This document shows, piece by piece, positions 8,432 through 17,297 of a stretch of 64,000 bases of DNA (position 1 is the stretch's first letter; each line of letters begins with the position of its first letter). Position numbers and translations under genes: made by a program. The stretch lies in NCBI RefSeq assembly GCF_003464595.1, contig NZ_QRZF01000004.1, positions 1 through 64,000 of the forward strand, read 5' to 3'. Source of the DNA: Bacteroides intestinalis (GTDB lineage: Bacteria > Bacteroidota > Bacteroidia > Bacteroidales > Bacteroidaceae). A model generated the notes under the pieces. That model was not told the DNA's origin. It saw only the letters and a list, made by a program, of their open reading frames with translations, and did not search any database.

Positions 8432-8854
8432 ATGGAAAGACTTATCGACAAATATCTTCCGGCAGATTATCATGATACATTCATTGTGAAAGCCCAAAAG
8501 CCTGCAGAACAGATAATTCCCAAAGAACTAATCAAAAAAATATTCAATCACTCCCCGGCGTGGCTCAATTTTTTAATGAAGGTCAGGAATATTCTGGTAA
8601 AACCTTTGGGGCTTGAAACCGGAAAAGTGTTGAAAACAGAAGATTGTATAATAGAAGATACGGAAAATGAGGCTATCATGAGGAAAGATGATAAGCACTT
8701 ATTGTTTTATGTCTCCATTGCCAAGATAGGAAACGACCTGATAGATATAACAACCGTGGTTCAATATCATAATGCATTAGGAAAGGCTTATTTCTTCTTT
8801 ATTAAGCCTTTCCATAAAATGATTGTGCCACGTGTAGCGAAAGAACTTATATAA
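8432..8854 (+). CDS. DUF2867 family protein
   Basis: This 140-residue protein has the DUF2867 pattern: LPADYHDTFIV at the start, a middle NHSPAWLNFLMKVRNILVKPLGL segment, and a C-terminal IDITTVVQYHNALGKAYFFFIKPFHKMIVPR segment. The fold is thought to resemble START/polyketide-cyclase-like ligand-binding proteins, but the function is not known. It is a single gene with a good -7 box at 8387-8394. Its 3' end overlaps the convergent lipoprotein gene by 8 bases. Confidence 0.85.
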   Translation: MERLIDKYLPADYHDTFIVKAQKPAEQIIPKELIKKIFNHSPAWLNFLMKVRNILVKPLGLETGKVLKTEDCIIEDTENEAIMRKDDKHLLFYVSIAKIGNDLIDITTVVQYHNALGKAYFFFIKPFHKMIVPRVAKELI

Positions 8855-9701
8855 TACCCAATCCGTAGCTACTGATTTCCTCAAAGTCCTCATCAGCATA
8901 TGAGTTCTTCTGACGGGCATCTTGTACTATTTTCAGAAATCCTTCTGTTTTAGACAGGAAATCCTTGAATTTCTCTGATTCTTCCTCGTGTCCTTTTACT
9001 ACCGGTAGTTTCTCTGCCGCATCCAGCTGAAGTCGCAGTTCCATAATCTTTAAATCCAGGCGGGATTTATCTTCAACATGCTTACGGGCATACAAATTGA
9101 TAATGCTCTGCATAGTCGTACTCATGCTTTTCATTGCAATGATCTGCTCTTTCACAGGATTTTCTGCCAGAAGAACCCGCTGGGCATTTGAAGCAATCGG
9201 GCTCAATATATCAAATATATTCTGCTTACATTCAGACATTACCACGCTCAATTCATAATTATCATTCAGCAAATCGACCATCCCCTCGGTCTTTTTTTCT
9301 TTCAGAAGAGACAAGTATTTATTGAAATTAGCATAGAACTGGTTTCTCGACTGAAAAAGCTCCGCATAATTCTGTATCAGGTTCTGTCTGACATCTGCAC
9401 CGAAGCATTCACCCGGTAGCATCACCTCCGCAGAATCTTTTTTCGAAATGACGGGAGACATGATGTATGAAAACATGGGGACTTCCGTCTTTTGTTCCAT
9501 ATAACCCAATACTGCATTTACATCCCTCTCCTTTACCACATTTTTCAACAGAGCCAATGAGGCGTCGTAATATTTCATCACCTGCCCTGCATCTGCTATT
9601 TCTTCAGGAGTATAAGTCACCGTTTCTTTCTTGCTACCTACACATGAGGCAAGCATCAGGACGCTTACCCATACACTTAAAACTAATAAATTCTTTCCCA
9701 T
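8847..9701 (-). CDS. Hypothetical lipoprotein (DUF3829-like)
   Basis: This 284-residue protein has a lipoprotein signal (MGKNLLVLSVWVSVLMLASC, predicted lipidated Cys20), so it should be anchored in the envelope facing the periplasm. The rest is mostly alpha-helical, with repeated long amphipathic helices and a basic-acidic C-terminal half. The pattern is weakly like DUF3829/YiiG lipoproteins, but I do not assign it firmly. No catalytic motif is seen. It is convergent with DUF2867 and divergent from the DMT transporter gene. Confidence 0.75.
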   Translation of the reverse strand: MGKNLLVLSVWVSVLMLASCVGSKKETVTYTPEEIADAGQVMKYYDASLALLKNVVKERDVNAVLGYMEQKTEVPMFSYIMSPVISKKDSAEVMLPGECFGADVRQNLIQNYAELFQSRNQFYANFNKYLSLLKEKKTEGMVDLLNDNYELSVVMSECKQNIFDILSPIASNAQRVLLAENPVKEQIIAMKSMSTTMQSIINLYARKHVEDKSRLDLKIMELRLQLDAAEKLPVVKGHEEESEKFKDFLSKTEGFLKIVQDARQKNSYADEDFEEISSYGLGII

Positions 9702-9810
9702 AAGATTTTTATTTTAAAGTGAACACCAACCAGATTTAACCGGCATTGTGCTAATAACAATATAAAAGCGATTTTGCTCTCAATTATAGTTTTTTCACCT
9801 TTGCAATTTG

Positions 9811-9818
9811 TACTTTTG
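9811..9818 (+). promoter_or_regulatory. Predicted -7 box of the DMT transporter gene
   Basis: TACTTTTG, an exact TAnnTTTG match, lies just after an in-frame TTG at 9808. It shows that the TTG cannot be the start and that translation begins at the ATG at 9859. Confidence 0.6.
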
Positions 9819-9858
9819 CACCGGATTTCAAATTCGATCTATAATTTCAATCAGAACT

Positions 9859-10746
9859 ATGGACAACATAAAAGGTTATATATACGCGGCAGCTTCTTCT
9901 TCAACATTTGGATTGGCACCTTTTTTCACCATATCCCTGCTATCCTCAGGTTTTTCTTCTTTCGAAGTATTAGCCTATCGGTGGGGAGTCGCATCATTTA
10001 CACTAATCATATTCGGCATCTTTTTAGGTGAAACATTCTGTATCAACCGGAAGGATTTCGGAACAGTGTTCATATTGAGTCTTTTCCGTGCCGCAACCTC
10101 ATTGAGCCTGGTCATCGCATACCAGCACATAGCCAGCGGAGTAGCATCAACCATCCACTTCATGTATCCATTGGCTGTTGCCCTCGCCATGATGTTCTTC
10201 TTCCGGGAAAAAAAGTCATTCTCAATTCTATTTGCTGTAGTGATTTCGCTGATAGGAGCAGCATTGCTATCATCGGGAGAGATTGACTTTAAAGGAGGCA
10301 ATACAACCATAGGATTGACCGCTGCTATATGCTCCGTTTTCTTTTACGGCGGATACATTATCGGAGTACGCAAAAGCCGTGCTGTAAACATTCCATCTAC
10401 AGCACTGACTGCCTATGTTATGGGGCTGGGAGCCTTATTCTTTATTATAGGAGGATGTCTGACGAGCGGCATCCGCCTGACCACAGACGGATATGCATGG
10501 CTGAATATTCTCGGATTGGCACTGCCCGCAACAGCCATTTCAAATATAACTTTGGTAAAGGCTATTAAACATATCGGACCCACTCTAACCTCCATCTTCG
10601 GAGCCTTGGAACCACTTACTGCCGTAGCCATCGGATGCTGGGTATTCAAAGAAAATTTCACGGTGCACAGTGCTTTAGGCATTCTACTGATACTGTCAGC
10701 AGTGACGGTAGTGGTGTGGCATGAAAAGAAAACAGAAAGAAAATAA
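9859..10746 (+). CDS. EamA/DMT family transporter
   Basis: This inner-membrane protein of about 295 residues has ten hydrophobic helices in two EamA repeats, typical of drug/metabolite exporters (RhaT/YdcZ-like). The first repeat begins GYIYAAASSSTFGLAPFFTI. The second begins GLTAAICSVFFYGGYIIGVRK and ends in HIGPTLTSIFGALEPLTAVAIGCWVFKE, the conserved last-repeat signature. The open frame extends to a TTG at 9808, but the promoter box at 9811-9818 rules this out. The ATG at 9859 (MDNIKGYIY) gives a leader of about 35 bases. Its stop is 3 bases from the stop of the convergent amidase gene. The substrate is unknown. Confidence 0.92.
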   Translation: MDNIKGYIYAAASSSTFGLAPFFTISLLSSGFSSFEVLAYRWGVASFTLIIFGIFLGETFCINRKDFGTVFILSLFRAATSLSLVIAYQHIASGVASTIHFMYPLAVALAMMFFFREKKSFSILFAVVISLIGAALLSSGEIDFKGGNTTIGLTAAICSVFFYGGYIIGVRKSRAVNIPSTALTAYVMGLGALFFIIGGCLTSGIRLTTDGYAWLNILGLALPATAISNITLVKAIKHIGPTLTSIFGALEPLTAVAIGCWVFKENFTVHSALGILLILSAVTVVVWHEKKTERK

Positions 10747-10749
10747 GGA

Positions 10750-11811
10750 TTATTTGCTCTTCTTATAATCAGTAATGAAACCTTCCATCATCCACTTCGC
10801 TAACGCCTGACGATTGGAACTCATAACAAACCGGCGCTGGTCGAAAGTATTCTGAATATTACCCAACTCTACAAACACTCCAGCAGGACTGGAATTGGCC
10901 AGCACATACAAATTGCGTGGGCTGACAGTTCCCGAAAAGCCACGGTTAGGTTGGTGGCGGTCGTATTTAGATTCGAAAGTATTCTTCATTGTAGTTGCCA
11001 ACCGTTTACCATTCACACTTTTGGGAGCATGATAGAAGAATACATCCGTCTGGTGACTTTTACTACGGCTATCTACATGCAAGAAGATGGAACGGCAATA
11101 CGTATAACTCTTGCGGTCTTTCTGATAAAGCGCATTTATTTTCTCACAACGCTGGCGAAGGCGGGCAACCTGGTTCAGAGGAATAGGAGCACCCATACAA
11201 GTTTCACGCTTACTATTATTAAGGTATTGATCGTCACGGATACCGTCTTTGGCATCCTGAATAATAATATAAACTTTAGCGCCTTCCTCCATCAGATTCC
11301 GGGCAAGACGGAGAGCGACATCATAGGCATATTCATCCTCATGCAGTTCCACGCTTCCTATCCTGCCAATAGCACCGGGATCAGGGCCACCATGCCCACT
11401 CACCACGTAGAAACACGCACCTTTGAGGCGGTTTCCCGTCACTTTAACTTCAGCAAGACTTTTTCCGAAAAGAGGTTCACGAATTGTTTTGTTGCCGGAA
11501 CGGGCAGAAGAATTTGAAGCAGAAGAGTTTGAAGCAGATGAATTGGATGAAGCAGCCGTATTGCCACTCCCCTTTTTCAGAGGTGGAAGCAAATATTTCA
11601 CTCCCAGCCGCAACTCCTCTTTACCTCGCAATTGTTTCTTATTCAGTTCCAGGAACTCCTGATAGTACGCTTTTCCGGTACGCCCGTTACGCTGTAGAAA
11701 ACCAGATATCCCCTCACCGCTTTTCGGCGTAGCCCGCTCTTCCTGGGCCAACGCTTCGTAAGAGAATGACATGCAAAAAAGCAAAATAAGAAAGCAAAAT
11801 AACTGTTTCAT
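10750..11811 (-). CDS. N-acetylmuramoyl-L-alanine amidase (Amidase_3)
   Basis: This exported enzyme cuts the bond between N-acetylmuramic acid and L-alanine in peptidoglycan. It has a signal peptide (MKQLFCFLILLFCMSFSYEALAQ), then a LysM-like region with GVKYLLPP, a low-complexity Ser/Asn/Ala linker, and an Amidase_3 domain. The zinc ligands are visible as SGHGGPDPG (His), ELHEDEYAYDVA (Glu) and IFLHVDS (His), with VELGNIQN supplying the late catalytic Glu. The frame extends to an ATG at 11826, but the minus-strand -7 box at 11835-11842 would leave almost no leader. The ATG at 11811 is preferred. The linker is encoded by imperfect 15-bp repeats (11505-11549). It is divergent from metY. Confidence 0.9.
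   Translation of the reverse strand: MKQLFCFLILLFCMSFSYEALAQEERATPKSGEGISGFLQRNGRTGKAYYQEFLELNKKQLRGKEELRLGVKYLLPPLKKGSGNTAASSNSSASNSSASNSSARSGNKTIREPLFGKSLAEVKVTGNRLKGACFYVVSGHGGPDPGAIGRIGSVELHEDEYAYDVALRLARNLMEEGAKVYIIIQDAKDGIRDDQYLNNSKRETCMGAPIPLNQVARLRQRCEKINALYQKDRKSYTYCRSIFLHVDSRSKSHQTDVFFYHAPKSVNGKRLATTMKNTFESKYDRHQPNRGFSGTVSPRNLYVLANSSPAGVFVELGNIQNTFDQRRFVMSSNRQALAKWMMEGFITDYKKSK
11505..11549 (-). repeat. Three imperfect 15-bp tandem repeats in the amidase linker
   Basis: Three consecutive 15-base units (starting at 11505, 11520 and 11535) encode the SNSSA-type linker between the LysM-like region and the amidase domain. Unit number may vary between strains. Confidence 0.7.
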
Positions 11812-11834
11812 TTTCCATTTATTCATCTTGCGGA

Positions 11835-11842
11835 CAAAAATA
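11835..11842 (-). promoter_or_regulatory. Predicted -7 box of the amidase gene
   Basis: Minus-strand TATTTTTG. It lies only 13 bases from the divergent metY -7 box at 11856-11863, so the two promoters share their upstream regions. Confidence 0.5.
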
Positions 11843-11855
11843 CAATTATTTTCCC

Positions 11856-11863
11856 TACTTTTG
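11856..11863 (+). promoter_or_regulatory. Predicted -7 box of metY
   Basis: TACTTTTG, an exact TAnnTTTG match, 49 bases before the metY ATG. No SAM riboswitch is seen in the short leader. Confidence 0.55.
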
Positions 11864-11912
11864 CGTCCACAAATGCGTTAATTGATAAAAAACTATAAAA
11901 ACAAATAGCATT

Positions 11913-13193
11913 ATGGCAAAGCAATTTAAACCGGAAACCCTCTGCGTACAAGCAGGATGGACTCCTAAGAAGGGCGAGCCCCGTGTACTCCCCATTTATC
12001 AAAGCACCACTTTCAAATATGAAACCAGCGAGCAAATGGCACGCCTCTTTGATCTTGAAGAGAGCGGTTATTTCTATACTCGCTTGCAAAACCCTACCAA
12101 CGACGCTGTTGCCGCCAAGATAGCTGCTCTTGAAGGCGGTGTTGCCGGTATGCTGACGTCCAGCGGACAAGCTGCCAATTTCTATGCTATATTTAATATC
12201 TGCCAGGCAGGCGATCACTTCGTTTGTTCGTCCGCTATCTATGGCGGTACATTCAATCTCTTCGGGGTGACTATGAAGAAATTGGGTATCGAAGTTACTT
12301 TCGTTAGTCCGGATGCCAGCGAAGAAGAAATCTCCGCAGCTTTCCGCCCGAATACGAAAGCATTGTTCGGTGAAACCATTTCCAACCCGTCACTGGAAGT
12401 ATTGGATATTGAAAAATTTGCCCGCATTGCCCATAGTCACGGTGTACCTTTGATTGTAGACAACACCTTCCCGACTCCTATCAACTGCCGCCCGTTTGAA
12501 TGGGGTGCTGATATCGTAGTACACTCTACGACCAAATATATGGATGGTCATGCCACCAGCGTAGGTGGTTGTATTGTAGACAGCGGCAAGTTCGACTGGG
12601 ATGCACACGCTGACAAATTCCCCGGACTGTGCACACCGGATGAGTCATACCACGGACTGACTTATACAAAAGCTTTCGGTAAGATGGCTTATATCACTAA
12701 GGCTACTGCCCAGTTGATGCGTGACCTCGGCAGCATCCAGTCTCCGCAAAACTCTTTCCTGCTGAATCTCGGTCTGGAAACTCTGCACCTACGCATGCCG
12801 CAGCACTGCAAAAATGCACAGGCAGTTGCCGAATACCTTTCTAAAAATGATAAAGTAGCTTGGGTGAACTATTGTGGTCTTCCCGGCAATAAATACTATG
12901 AGTTGGCACAGAAGTATATGCCGAACGGTTCTTGCGGGGTTATCTCCTTCGGATTGAAAGGGGGTCGCGAGATTTCTATCAAGTTCATGGACTCACTAAA
13001 GTTGGCTGCCATCGTGACCCACGTTGCCGATGCTCGTACCTGCGTGCTGCATCCGGCCAGCCATACACACCGCCAATTGTCGGACGAACAATTACTGGAA
13101 GCCGGAGTACGTCCCGACTTGATTCGTTTCTCTGTAGGCATTGAGAATGCAGACGATATCATCGCAGATATTGAGCAGGCTCTGAACGCATAA
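11913..13193 (+). CDS. metY: O-acetylhomoserine sulfhydrylase (OAH/OAS sulfhydrylase)
   Basis: This 426-residue PLP enzyme of the Cys/Met metabolism family makes homocysteine from O-acetylhomoserine and sulfide (methionine synthesis); related enzymes also use O-acetylserine. Family marks are ETLCVQAGWTPKKGEPRVLPIYQSTTF at the N-terminus, the YTRLQNPTNDAVAAKIAALEGG substrate-side loop, VDNTFPTP, and the PLP-lysine segment VVHSTTKYMDGH near residue 210. The C-terminal LHPASHTHRQLS and RFSVGIENADDIIADI are typical of the OAH type. A cytoplasmic tetramer is expected. It has its own promoter and a terminator (13225-13259), so it is monocistronic. Confidence 0.94.
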   Translation: MAKQFKPETLCVQAGWTPKKGEPRVLPIYQSTTFKYETSEQMARLFDLEESGYFYTRLQNPTNDAVAAKIAALEGGVAGMLTSSGQAANFYAIFNICQAGDHFVCSSAIYGGTFNLFGVTMKKLGIEVTFVSPDASEEEISAAFRPNTKALFGETISNPSLEVLDIEKFARIAHSHGVPLIVDNTFPTPINCRPFEWGADIVVHSTTKYMDGHATSVGGCIVDSGKFDWDAHADKFPGLCTPDESYHGLTYTKAFGKMAYITKATAQLMRDLGSIQSPQNSFLLNLGLETLHLRMPQHCKNAQAVAEYLSKNDKVAWVNYCGLPGNKYYELAQKYMPNGSCGVISFGLKGGREISIKFMDSLKLAAIVTHVADARTCVLHPASHTHRQLSDEQLLEAGVRPDLIRFSVGIENADDIIADIEQALNA

Positions 13194-13224
13194 TTTCATA
13201 AAGTACCTATAAAACAAATAATAT

Positions 13225-13259
13225 ATCCCCGTCTCCGCAACCGGAGTACGGGGATTTTC
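13225..13259 (+). terminator. Hairpin terminator after metY
   Basis: A GC-rich stem (ATCCCCGT with a bulged partner, plus inner CTCCG/CGGAG) spans 13225-13255 and ends in a TTTT run. Confidence 0.75.
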
Positions 13260-13260
13260 T

Positions 13261-13268
13261 TATCTTTG
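13261..13268 (+). promoter_or_regulatory. Predicted -7 box of the OmpA-family gene
   Basis: TATCTTTG, an exact TAnnTTTG match directly after the metY terminator and 31 bases before the ATG. Confidence 0.6.
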
Positions 13269-13299
13269 CGCCCAGTAAACATTTAATAAAGAAAGATTT

Positions 13300-14199
13300 A
13301 TGAAACGTACAAAATTAGCTGCATCCTTTCTGTTGGTCGCAACTCTATTCCTGACGGGATGTGTGACCAAGAAGGAATTTGTGAATCTTCAAACAGATTA
13401 TAACAAACTGAAAGACGAAAAGTCTGCTCTCGACAAGTCATATCAGGACGCACAAATCCAGCTTGCCGAATACCGCACACAATCTAAAAGTTTGGAGGAT
13501 CGTCTAAGCGAAGCCCGAAAAAATAATCAGGAATTGCGTAACAGTTACGCTACCCTGCAAGGATCGCTCGACAAGAGCCTCCAGCAGAACTCACAAGGCA
13601 ATATCAACATCTCTAAACTGGTAGATGAAATAAATGCCTCCAACCGCTACATCAAGCAATTAGTGGATGCCAAGAGCAAGTCGGACTCACTGAACGTTAT
13701 GCTGACCAACAATCTGACCCGCTCCCTGAGCCGCGAGGAATTGAAAGAAGTAGATGTGAAAGTACTGAAAGGTGTGGTTTACATCTCTTTAGCAGACAAT
13801 ATGCTCTACAAGAGCGGCAGTTACGAAATCAACGAACGCGCCGGCGAAACGTTGAGCAAGATTGCCAAGATTATCACCGACTACAAAGATTACGAAGTAC
13901 TCGTAGAGGGTAATACGGACAACGTGCCCATCTCACGTACCAATATCCGCAATAACTGGGATTTGAGTGCCTTACGTGCCTCATCTGTAGTACAAGAATT
14001 GCAGAATAAATATGGTGTTGACCCTAAACGCCTTTCTGCTGCCGGACGTGGTGAGTACAATCCTATCACAGACAATGATTCCGAACTGGGCAAACAACGC
14101 AACCGCCGTACACAAATCATTGTTACACCTCGACTCGACCAGTTCCTGGAGTTGATAGATAAGGCTCCGGAAGCTGAAGGAGAAAAAGAAGGAGAATAA
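13300..14199 (+). CDS. OmpA family lipoprotein with coiled coil
   Basis: This 299-residue envelope protein has a lipoprotein signal (LFLTGC, lipidated Cys21) and a long coiled coil (about residues 25-120). The C-terminal OmpA domain (about 165-285) binds peptidoglycan. The OmpA motif is clear: LVEGNTDNVPISRTNIRNNWDLSALRASSVV, followed by LSAAGRGEYNPITDNDSELGKQRNRRTQI, with the Asp and Arg that hold diaminopimelate. It probably links the outer membrane to the cell wall. It is monocistronic, with promoter and a 23-bp terminator hairpin. Confidence 0.93.
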   Translation: MKRTKLAASFLLVATLFLTGCVTKKEFVNLQTDYNKLKDEKSALDKSYQDAQIQLAEYRTQSKSLEDRLSEARKNNQELRNSYATLQGSLDKSLQQNSQGNINISKLVDEINASNRYIKQLVDAKSKSDSLNVMLTNNLTRSLSREELKEVDVKVLKGVVYISLADNMLYKSGSYEINERAGETLSKIAKIITDYKDYEVLVEGNTDNVPISRTNIRNNWDLSALRASSVVQELQNKYGVDPKRLSAAGRGEYNPITDNDSELGKQRNRRTQIIVTPRLDQFLELIDKAPEAEGEKEGE

Positions 14200-14216
14200 G
14201 GACATTGATATATAAT

Positions 14217-14268
14217 TAAAAGAATAACAGAATCATTTAGTTTTTTAAATGATTCTGTTATTCTTTTA
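14217..14268. terminator. 23-bp perfect hairpin terminator
   Basis: A perfect 23-bp inverted repeat (14217-14239 with 14246-14268) with a 6-base T-rich loop starts 17 bases after the OmpA-family stop. It can end transcription from both sides. Confidence 0.85.
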
Positions 14269-14380
14269 TAGCTTTATGTTCTCCCACAAAATCATCAATA
14301 AAACTGCGCATATTCTTCGGAATATCGTACAAATACTTTCTTAAACTACGTTGCCCTATACAAAAGTTGTTTTGATTGTT
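14258..14380 (-). pseudogene. Possible gene remnant
   Basis: A 40-codon stop-bounded minus-strand frame has protein-like composition, including LRKYLYDIPKNMRSFIDDF, but no usable start. It looks like the C-terminal tail of a lost gene. The family was not recognised. It overlaps the terminator hairpin at its 3' end and lies just outside the MG2/TetR module. Confidence 0.25.
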
Positions 14381-14430
14381 CTACATCTTCTATAAAAAAG
14401 GGCTTGGATGGTTGTATAACCCTTTTACTC

Positions 14431-16746
14431 TTAATTAGTTATATTCCTAACCACCCTAAACTCACACTTTCCTGTTCCAAGCAATCCCGCTCCGTCCGTT
14501 CCCTCCACTACACCTATGAACTCGGTATTAATATCCGAGCAATAGAATGAAATAGTCGCTTCGCCTTTCTCGTCAGTATCAATAGAAGGTTGCCACAGTA
14601 GAGTATTCCGGGCATCCGGCGTAGATAGCTGCATATCTATTTCATCCGGCTGGTAGAACTCACGGGCAGCATAGTAACCTTTGGTGCGGTAAAGGTTATT
14701 CATGTGCAATAACTCTTCTTCCGAATAGGTTTCACCATGATAAGTAACTAATTGTTCATCTTCAACAGAAAAAGCGTTACCACCTAAATGCTTAAATTTA
14801 ACTATATAATATTTTTCCCCCTCAATCGGCTTGCTTCTTTTATCAGCGGAAATACTGCACGGCTTCCAGTATGGATGTGCATCATATCCCGGTTTGTAGT
14901 TCTGCAAATAACCACACCCACAGACATAAGCACTTCCTAAATTTGCTTGTGCCAAACTATCCAATCTCCCCATGAACTTATCGCGGAACGGTTTGCGAGC
15001 TTTTCGGGTAACAACCACTTCATCCAGTAGGATTGTGCTGTCATTGCTCACCACCGGCATATCAAGAACCTGCTGCTTTATTGCTTGCGATAAATCCATG
15101 ATCGGATAACAGGACGGCTTGTTTTTTCTGATACTGTCTATCAGCGGAAAATAATCTGTTATTTCCAGTTTCGGTTTAAACTCTTTTGATAACATCGGTT
15201 TCAGATACACATATCCCCCTCGAATCTCCTTCATCATATTTGTACCGACTTTGAAGCATCCCGTCAAATCAGCCCAGACAAACGCCGAGTTTCCTTTCGC
15301 ACCCGACACCTGAATCAGTTGCTCCGTGCTTTGTGTTTCCTTGCTTTTCTTCTTGTTTTTTACCGTTTGAGTACCCGATATTTCATCCGTCAGGAATATC
15401 CCGCCATGATATGGTGAACGTCCAAACCTCCACACATACCGCCTCCAACCTTGTGTCAACAGCAATAAGTCCATTGCTTCCATCCGGTCTTTATTCTCTT
15501 CATTGAAATAATAAGCCGGATTATGGATAATCCCCCGTATCTGGGAGGTAAGATAGCAATGCGTAAGGATATTTGCAGGATCAGCCGGATTCACATATGT
15601 TTTGTCGAATACGCTGATACCCAGATTTGCCTGCATCGGCTTGCCATCATCATCCGTCACCTTTATTTTCAGCGTAGCCTTTTCACGAAGTACATAATTG
15701 TCCTTATCCAGTTCGATACTGATATTCAGTCTCTTTTCCGGGTGAACATATACCAAACGTTCCGCTATGGGCTGCATTGTACCGTCAAACAATGTAAATT
15801 CCGCAATCCCCTGATATGGAAATTCCATTGCAGGAATCTTTATTCTCAGGCTATTCTTCAACTTCCCTTTTGCCACGCAGCAGACTACTCCCCGCATTTG
15901 CCCCAACAGATAAACGTCCTGTTCAGGTAACCCTTCTGTTTGGGAAATCACAAACTCCATCCGTTCCTTATTGTGCTTCAATAACTGGAATGACATACCT
16001 TGTGAATAAATCTCTGGTAGAGAGTAACTCTTTCCATCTTTCAGTTCTATCCGGTAATTCCTGCCGACGGAAGGAGTAAAAGATAAGAGCCCCATCCCGT
16101 CATGGCTGCTTTTGAACGTTGTGGCAGGATTTTCATCTATATACAACGTTCCTTCCACATCTACCGGATAACCGTTGCCGTCCGTTGCCTTAAAAGCCAA
16201 ACGGGAAGGTAACCCGGCAACCAAATTTCCACCTTCGGGAAAAAGGTCGAATCTCAATTCCCTTTTTTTTCTTTTCTCCGCTTGTCCGCTGTCATGGGCG
16301 ATATTCTTAACCACCTTGATATTTCGTGCCACCAGCATTTCCGTCGTGTCATTGAAAAACGAGTGCCGGGTATATGCTTCCAGAGAAAAATTCCCTTCCA
16401 CCAGCTTTTCATCCATGTACACGTGACCGTCCGCAATCCCGTTCTCGATAGGATATTTCTCCCGCCATACCACACTGTCTTTAGCGTCCATCATTTGCAG
16501 GTACAGCGTTTTGCTGCGGTCAGACAATCCGAAAGACTGCGCATCCAGCCCGTAGGCTTTGAACCACAAATCTTCCCCTGTTTCATAGATACCCTTGTTT
16601 GTTTGCAGATACACAAGTTCCGACGGATGCCCCGCCAATCCTTCGCTTACAGACGTGAACAGCATATCTACATTATTTTGGGCAAACAAAATCTGTGTGC
16701 AACAAAGAATGAGCAATACTAAAAAAAAATGATATATTCTTTTCAT
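14431..16746 (-). CDS. Large MG2-like (alpha-2-macroglobulin-type) envelope protein
   Basis: This 771-residue exported protein has a signal peptide (MKRIYHFFLVLLILCCTQILFAQ). It then shows beta-sandwich domains like the MG domains of bacterial alpha-2-macroglobulins: LVYLQTNKGIYETGEDLWFKAY at about 42-63, a carboxypeptidase-regulatory-like middle, and RLNISIELDKDNYVLREKATLKIKV at about 333-357. The C-terminal part includes a LLDEVVVTRKARKPF segment like the plug start of TonB-dependent receptors, and a DEKGEATISFYCSDINTEF strand region. There is no thioester motif, so it is not a classical protease trap. The family is common in Bacteroidetes but its function is unknown. It lies downstream of a DUF4377 lipoprotein and a TetR gene and may be co-regulated with them. 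Confidence 0.8.
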   Translation of the reverse strand: MKRIYHFFLVLLILCCTQILFAQNNVDMLFTSVSEGLAGHPSELVYLQTNKGIYETGEDLWFKAYGLDAQSFGLSDRSKTLYLQMMDAKDSVVWREKYPIENGIADGHVYMDEKLVEGNFSLEAYTRHSFFNDTTEMLVARNIKVVKNIAHDSGQAEKRKKRELRFDLFPEGGNLVAGLPSRLAFKATDGNGYPVDVEGTLYIDENPATTFKSSHDGMGLLSFTPSVGRNYRIELKDGKSYSLPEIYSQGMSFQLLKHNKERMEFVISQTEGLPEQDVYLLGQMRGVVCCVAKGKLKNSLRIKIPAMEFPYQGIAEFTLFDGTMQPIAERLVYVHPEKRLNISIELDKDNYVLREKATLKIKVTDDDGKPMQANLGISVFDKTYVNPADPANILTHCYLTSQIRGIIHNPAYYFNEENKDRMEAMDLLLLTQGWRRYVWRFGRSPYHGGIFLTDEISGTQTVKNKKKSKETQSTEQLIQVSGAKGNSAFVWADLTGCFKVGTNMMKEIRGGYVYLKPMLSKEFKPKLEITDYFPLIDSIRKNKPSCYPIMDLSQAIKQQVLDMPVVSNDSTILLDEVVVTRKARKPFRDKFMGRLDSLAQANLGSAYVCGCGYLQNYKPGYDAHPYWKPCSISADKRSKPIEGEKYYIVKFKHLGGNAFSVEDEQLVTYHGETYSEEELLHMNNLYRTKGYYAAREFYQPDEIDMQLSTPDARNTLLWQPSIDTDEKGEATISFYCSDINTEFIGVVEGTDGAGLLGTGKCEFRVVRNITN

Positions 16747-16777
16747 GGTTGTAATCTTATCATTGACTTAAATTCGA

Positions 16778-16785
16778 CAAACATA
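16778..16785 (-). promoter_or_regulatory. Possible -7 box of the MG2-like gene
   Basis: Minus-strand TATGTTTG fits TAnnTTTG in the 67-base gap after the DUF4377 gene, so the MG2-like gene may also have its own promoter. Confidence 0.35.
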
Positions 16786-16813
16786 ACTTTAGACTTATAT
16801 AATGCTAATAGCC

Positions 16814-17185
16814 TTAACGTGTCGGTCTATCCTTTGAAACAACTTTTATCAATTCGTATTTAAGATTACTGCCGTCCATTGGCGGATTAGCCAATATTAT
16901 TTTCTTTACTTCAAGCACATATTCATATCCTTTCTCATATTCGAATCCATCTATTCCGCTAAAGGGAATAACAGCCCAGTCCATATTTTCCTTTTCTCTA
17001 ACCTTCATTCCTTCTTTTTTAATATCGAGATCATAAACAGGAAAATACTCGCCTGTTTCCGCAGAAACATACATTTTTATGTTTTCAATCTTATCCTTAG
17101 TTTCATCGTCATTTAGGCATGAAGTCATACAAACCATGCAGAAAGAAAAAAACAATACAACTTTAAACGACGCCCTTAGTTTCAT
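16814..17185 (-). CDS. DUF4377 lipoprotein
   Basis: This 123-residue protein has a lipoprotein signal (VVLFFSFCMVCMTSC, lipidated Cys near residue 23) followed by an Asp-rich LNDDETKD linker. The single domain begins IKMYVSAETGEYFPV and ends with WAVIPFSGIDGFEYEKGYEYVLEVKKI and LKYELIKVVSK, the pattern of DUF4377. The function of the family is not known. It probably sits in the outer or inner membrane facing the periplasm. It is the first gene after a promoter (17288-17295) whose -33 region lies within a 40-bp palindrome, so repression by the adjacent TetR protein is likely. Confidence 0.8.
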   Translation of the reverse strand: MKLRASFKVVLFFSFCMVCMTSCLNDDETKDKIENIKMYVSAETGEYFPVYDLDIKKEGMKVREKENMDWAVIPFSGIDGFEYEKGYEYVLEVKKIILANPPMDGSNLKYELIKVVSKDRPTR

Positions 17186-17287
17186 AATTTTATTTATTTA
17201 GTCGATATGATAGCTCCCTTTCAGATATGAACACCCGTTAGCAATCATTCTATAAAATAGCTAATGGTTGAATGTCTGATAGCATCG

Positions 17288-17295
17288 CAAATATA
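17288..17295 (-). promoter_or_regulatory. Predicted -7 box of the DUF4377/MG2 unit
   Basis: Minus-strand TATATTTG, an exact TAnnTTTG match. Its -33 position falls inside the palindrome at 17298-17337. The leader would be about 97 bases. Confidence 0.55.
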
Positions 17296-17297
17296 TG

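Noticed and set aside
11864..11912. SAM riboswitch before metY
   Set aside because: The leader after the predicted start is only about 45 bases and shows no SAM-aptamer-like stems.
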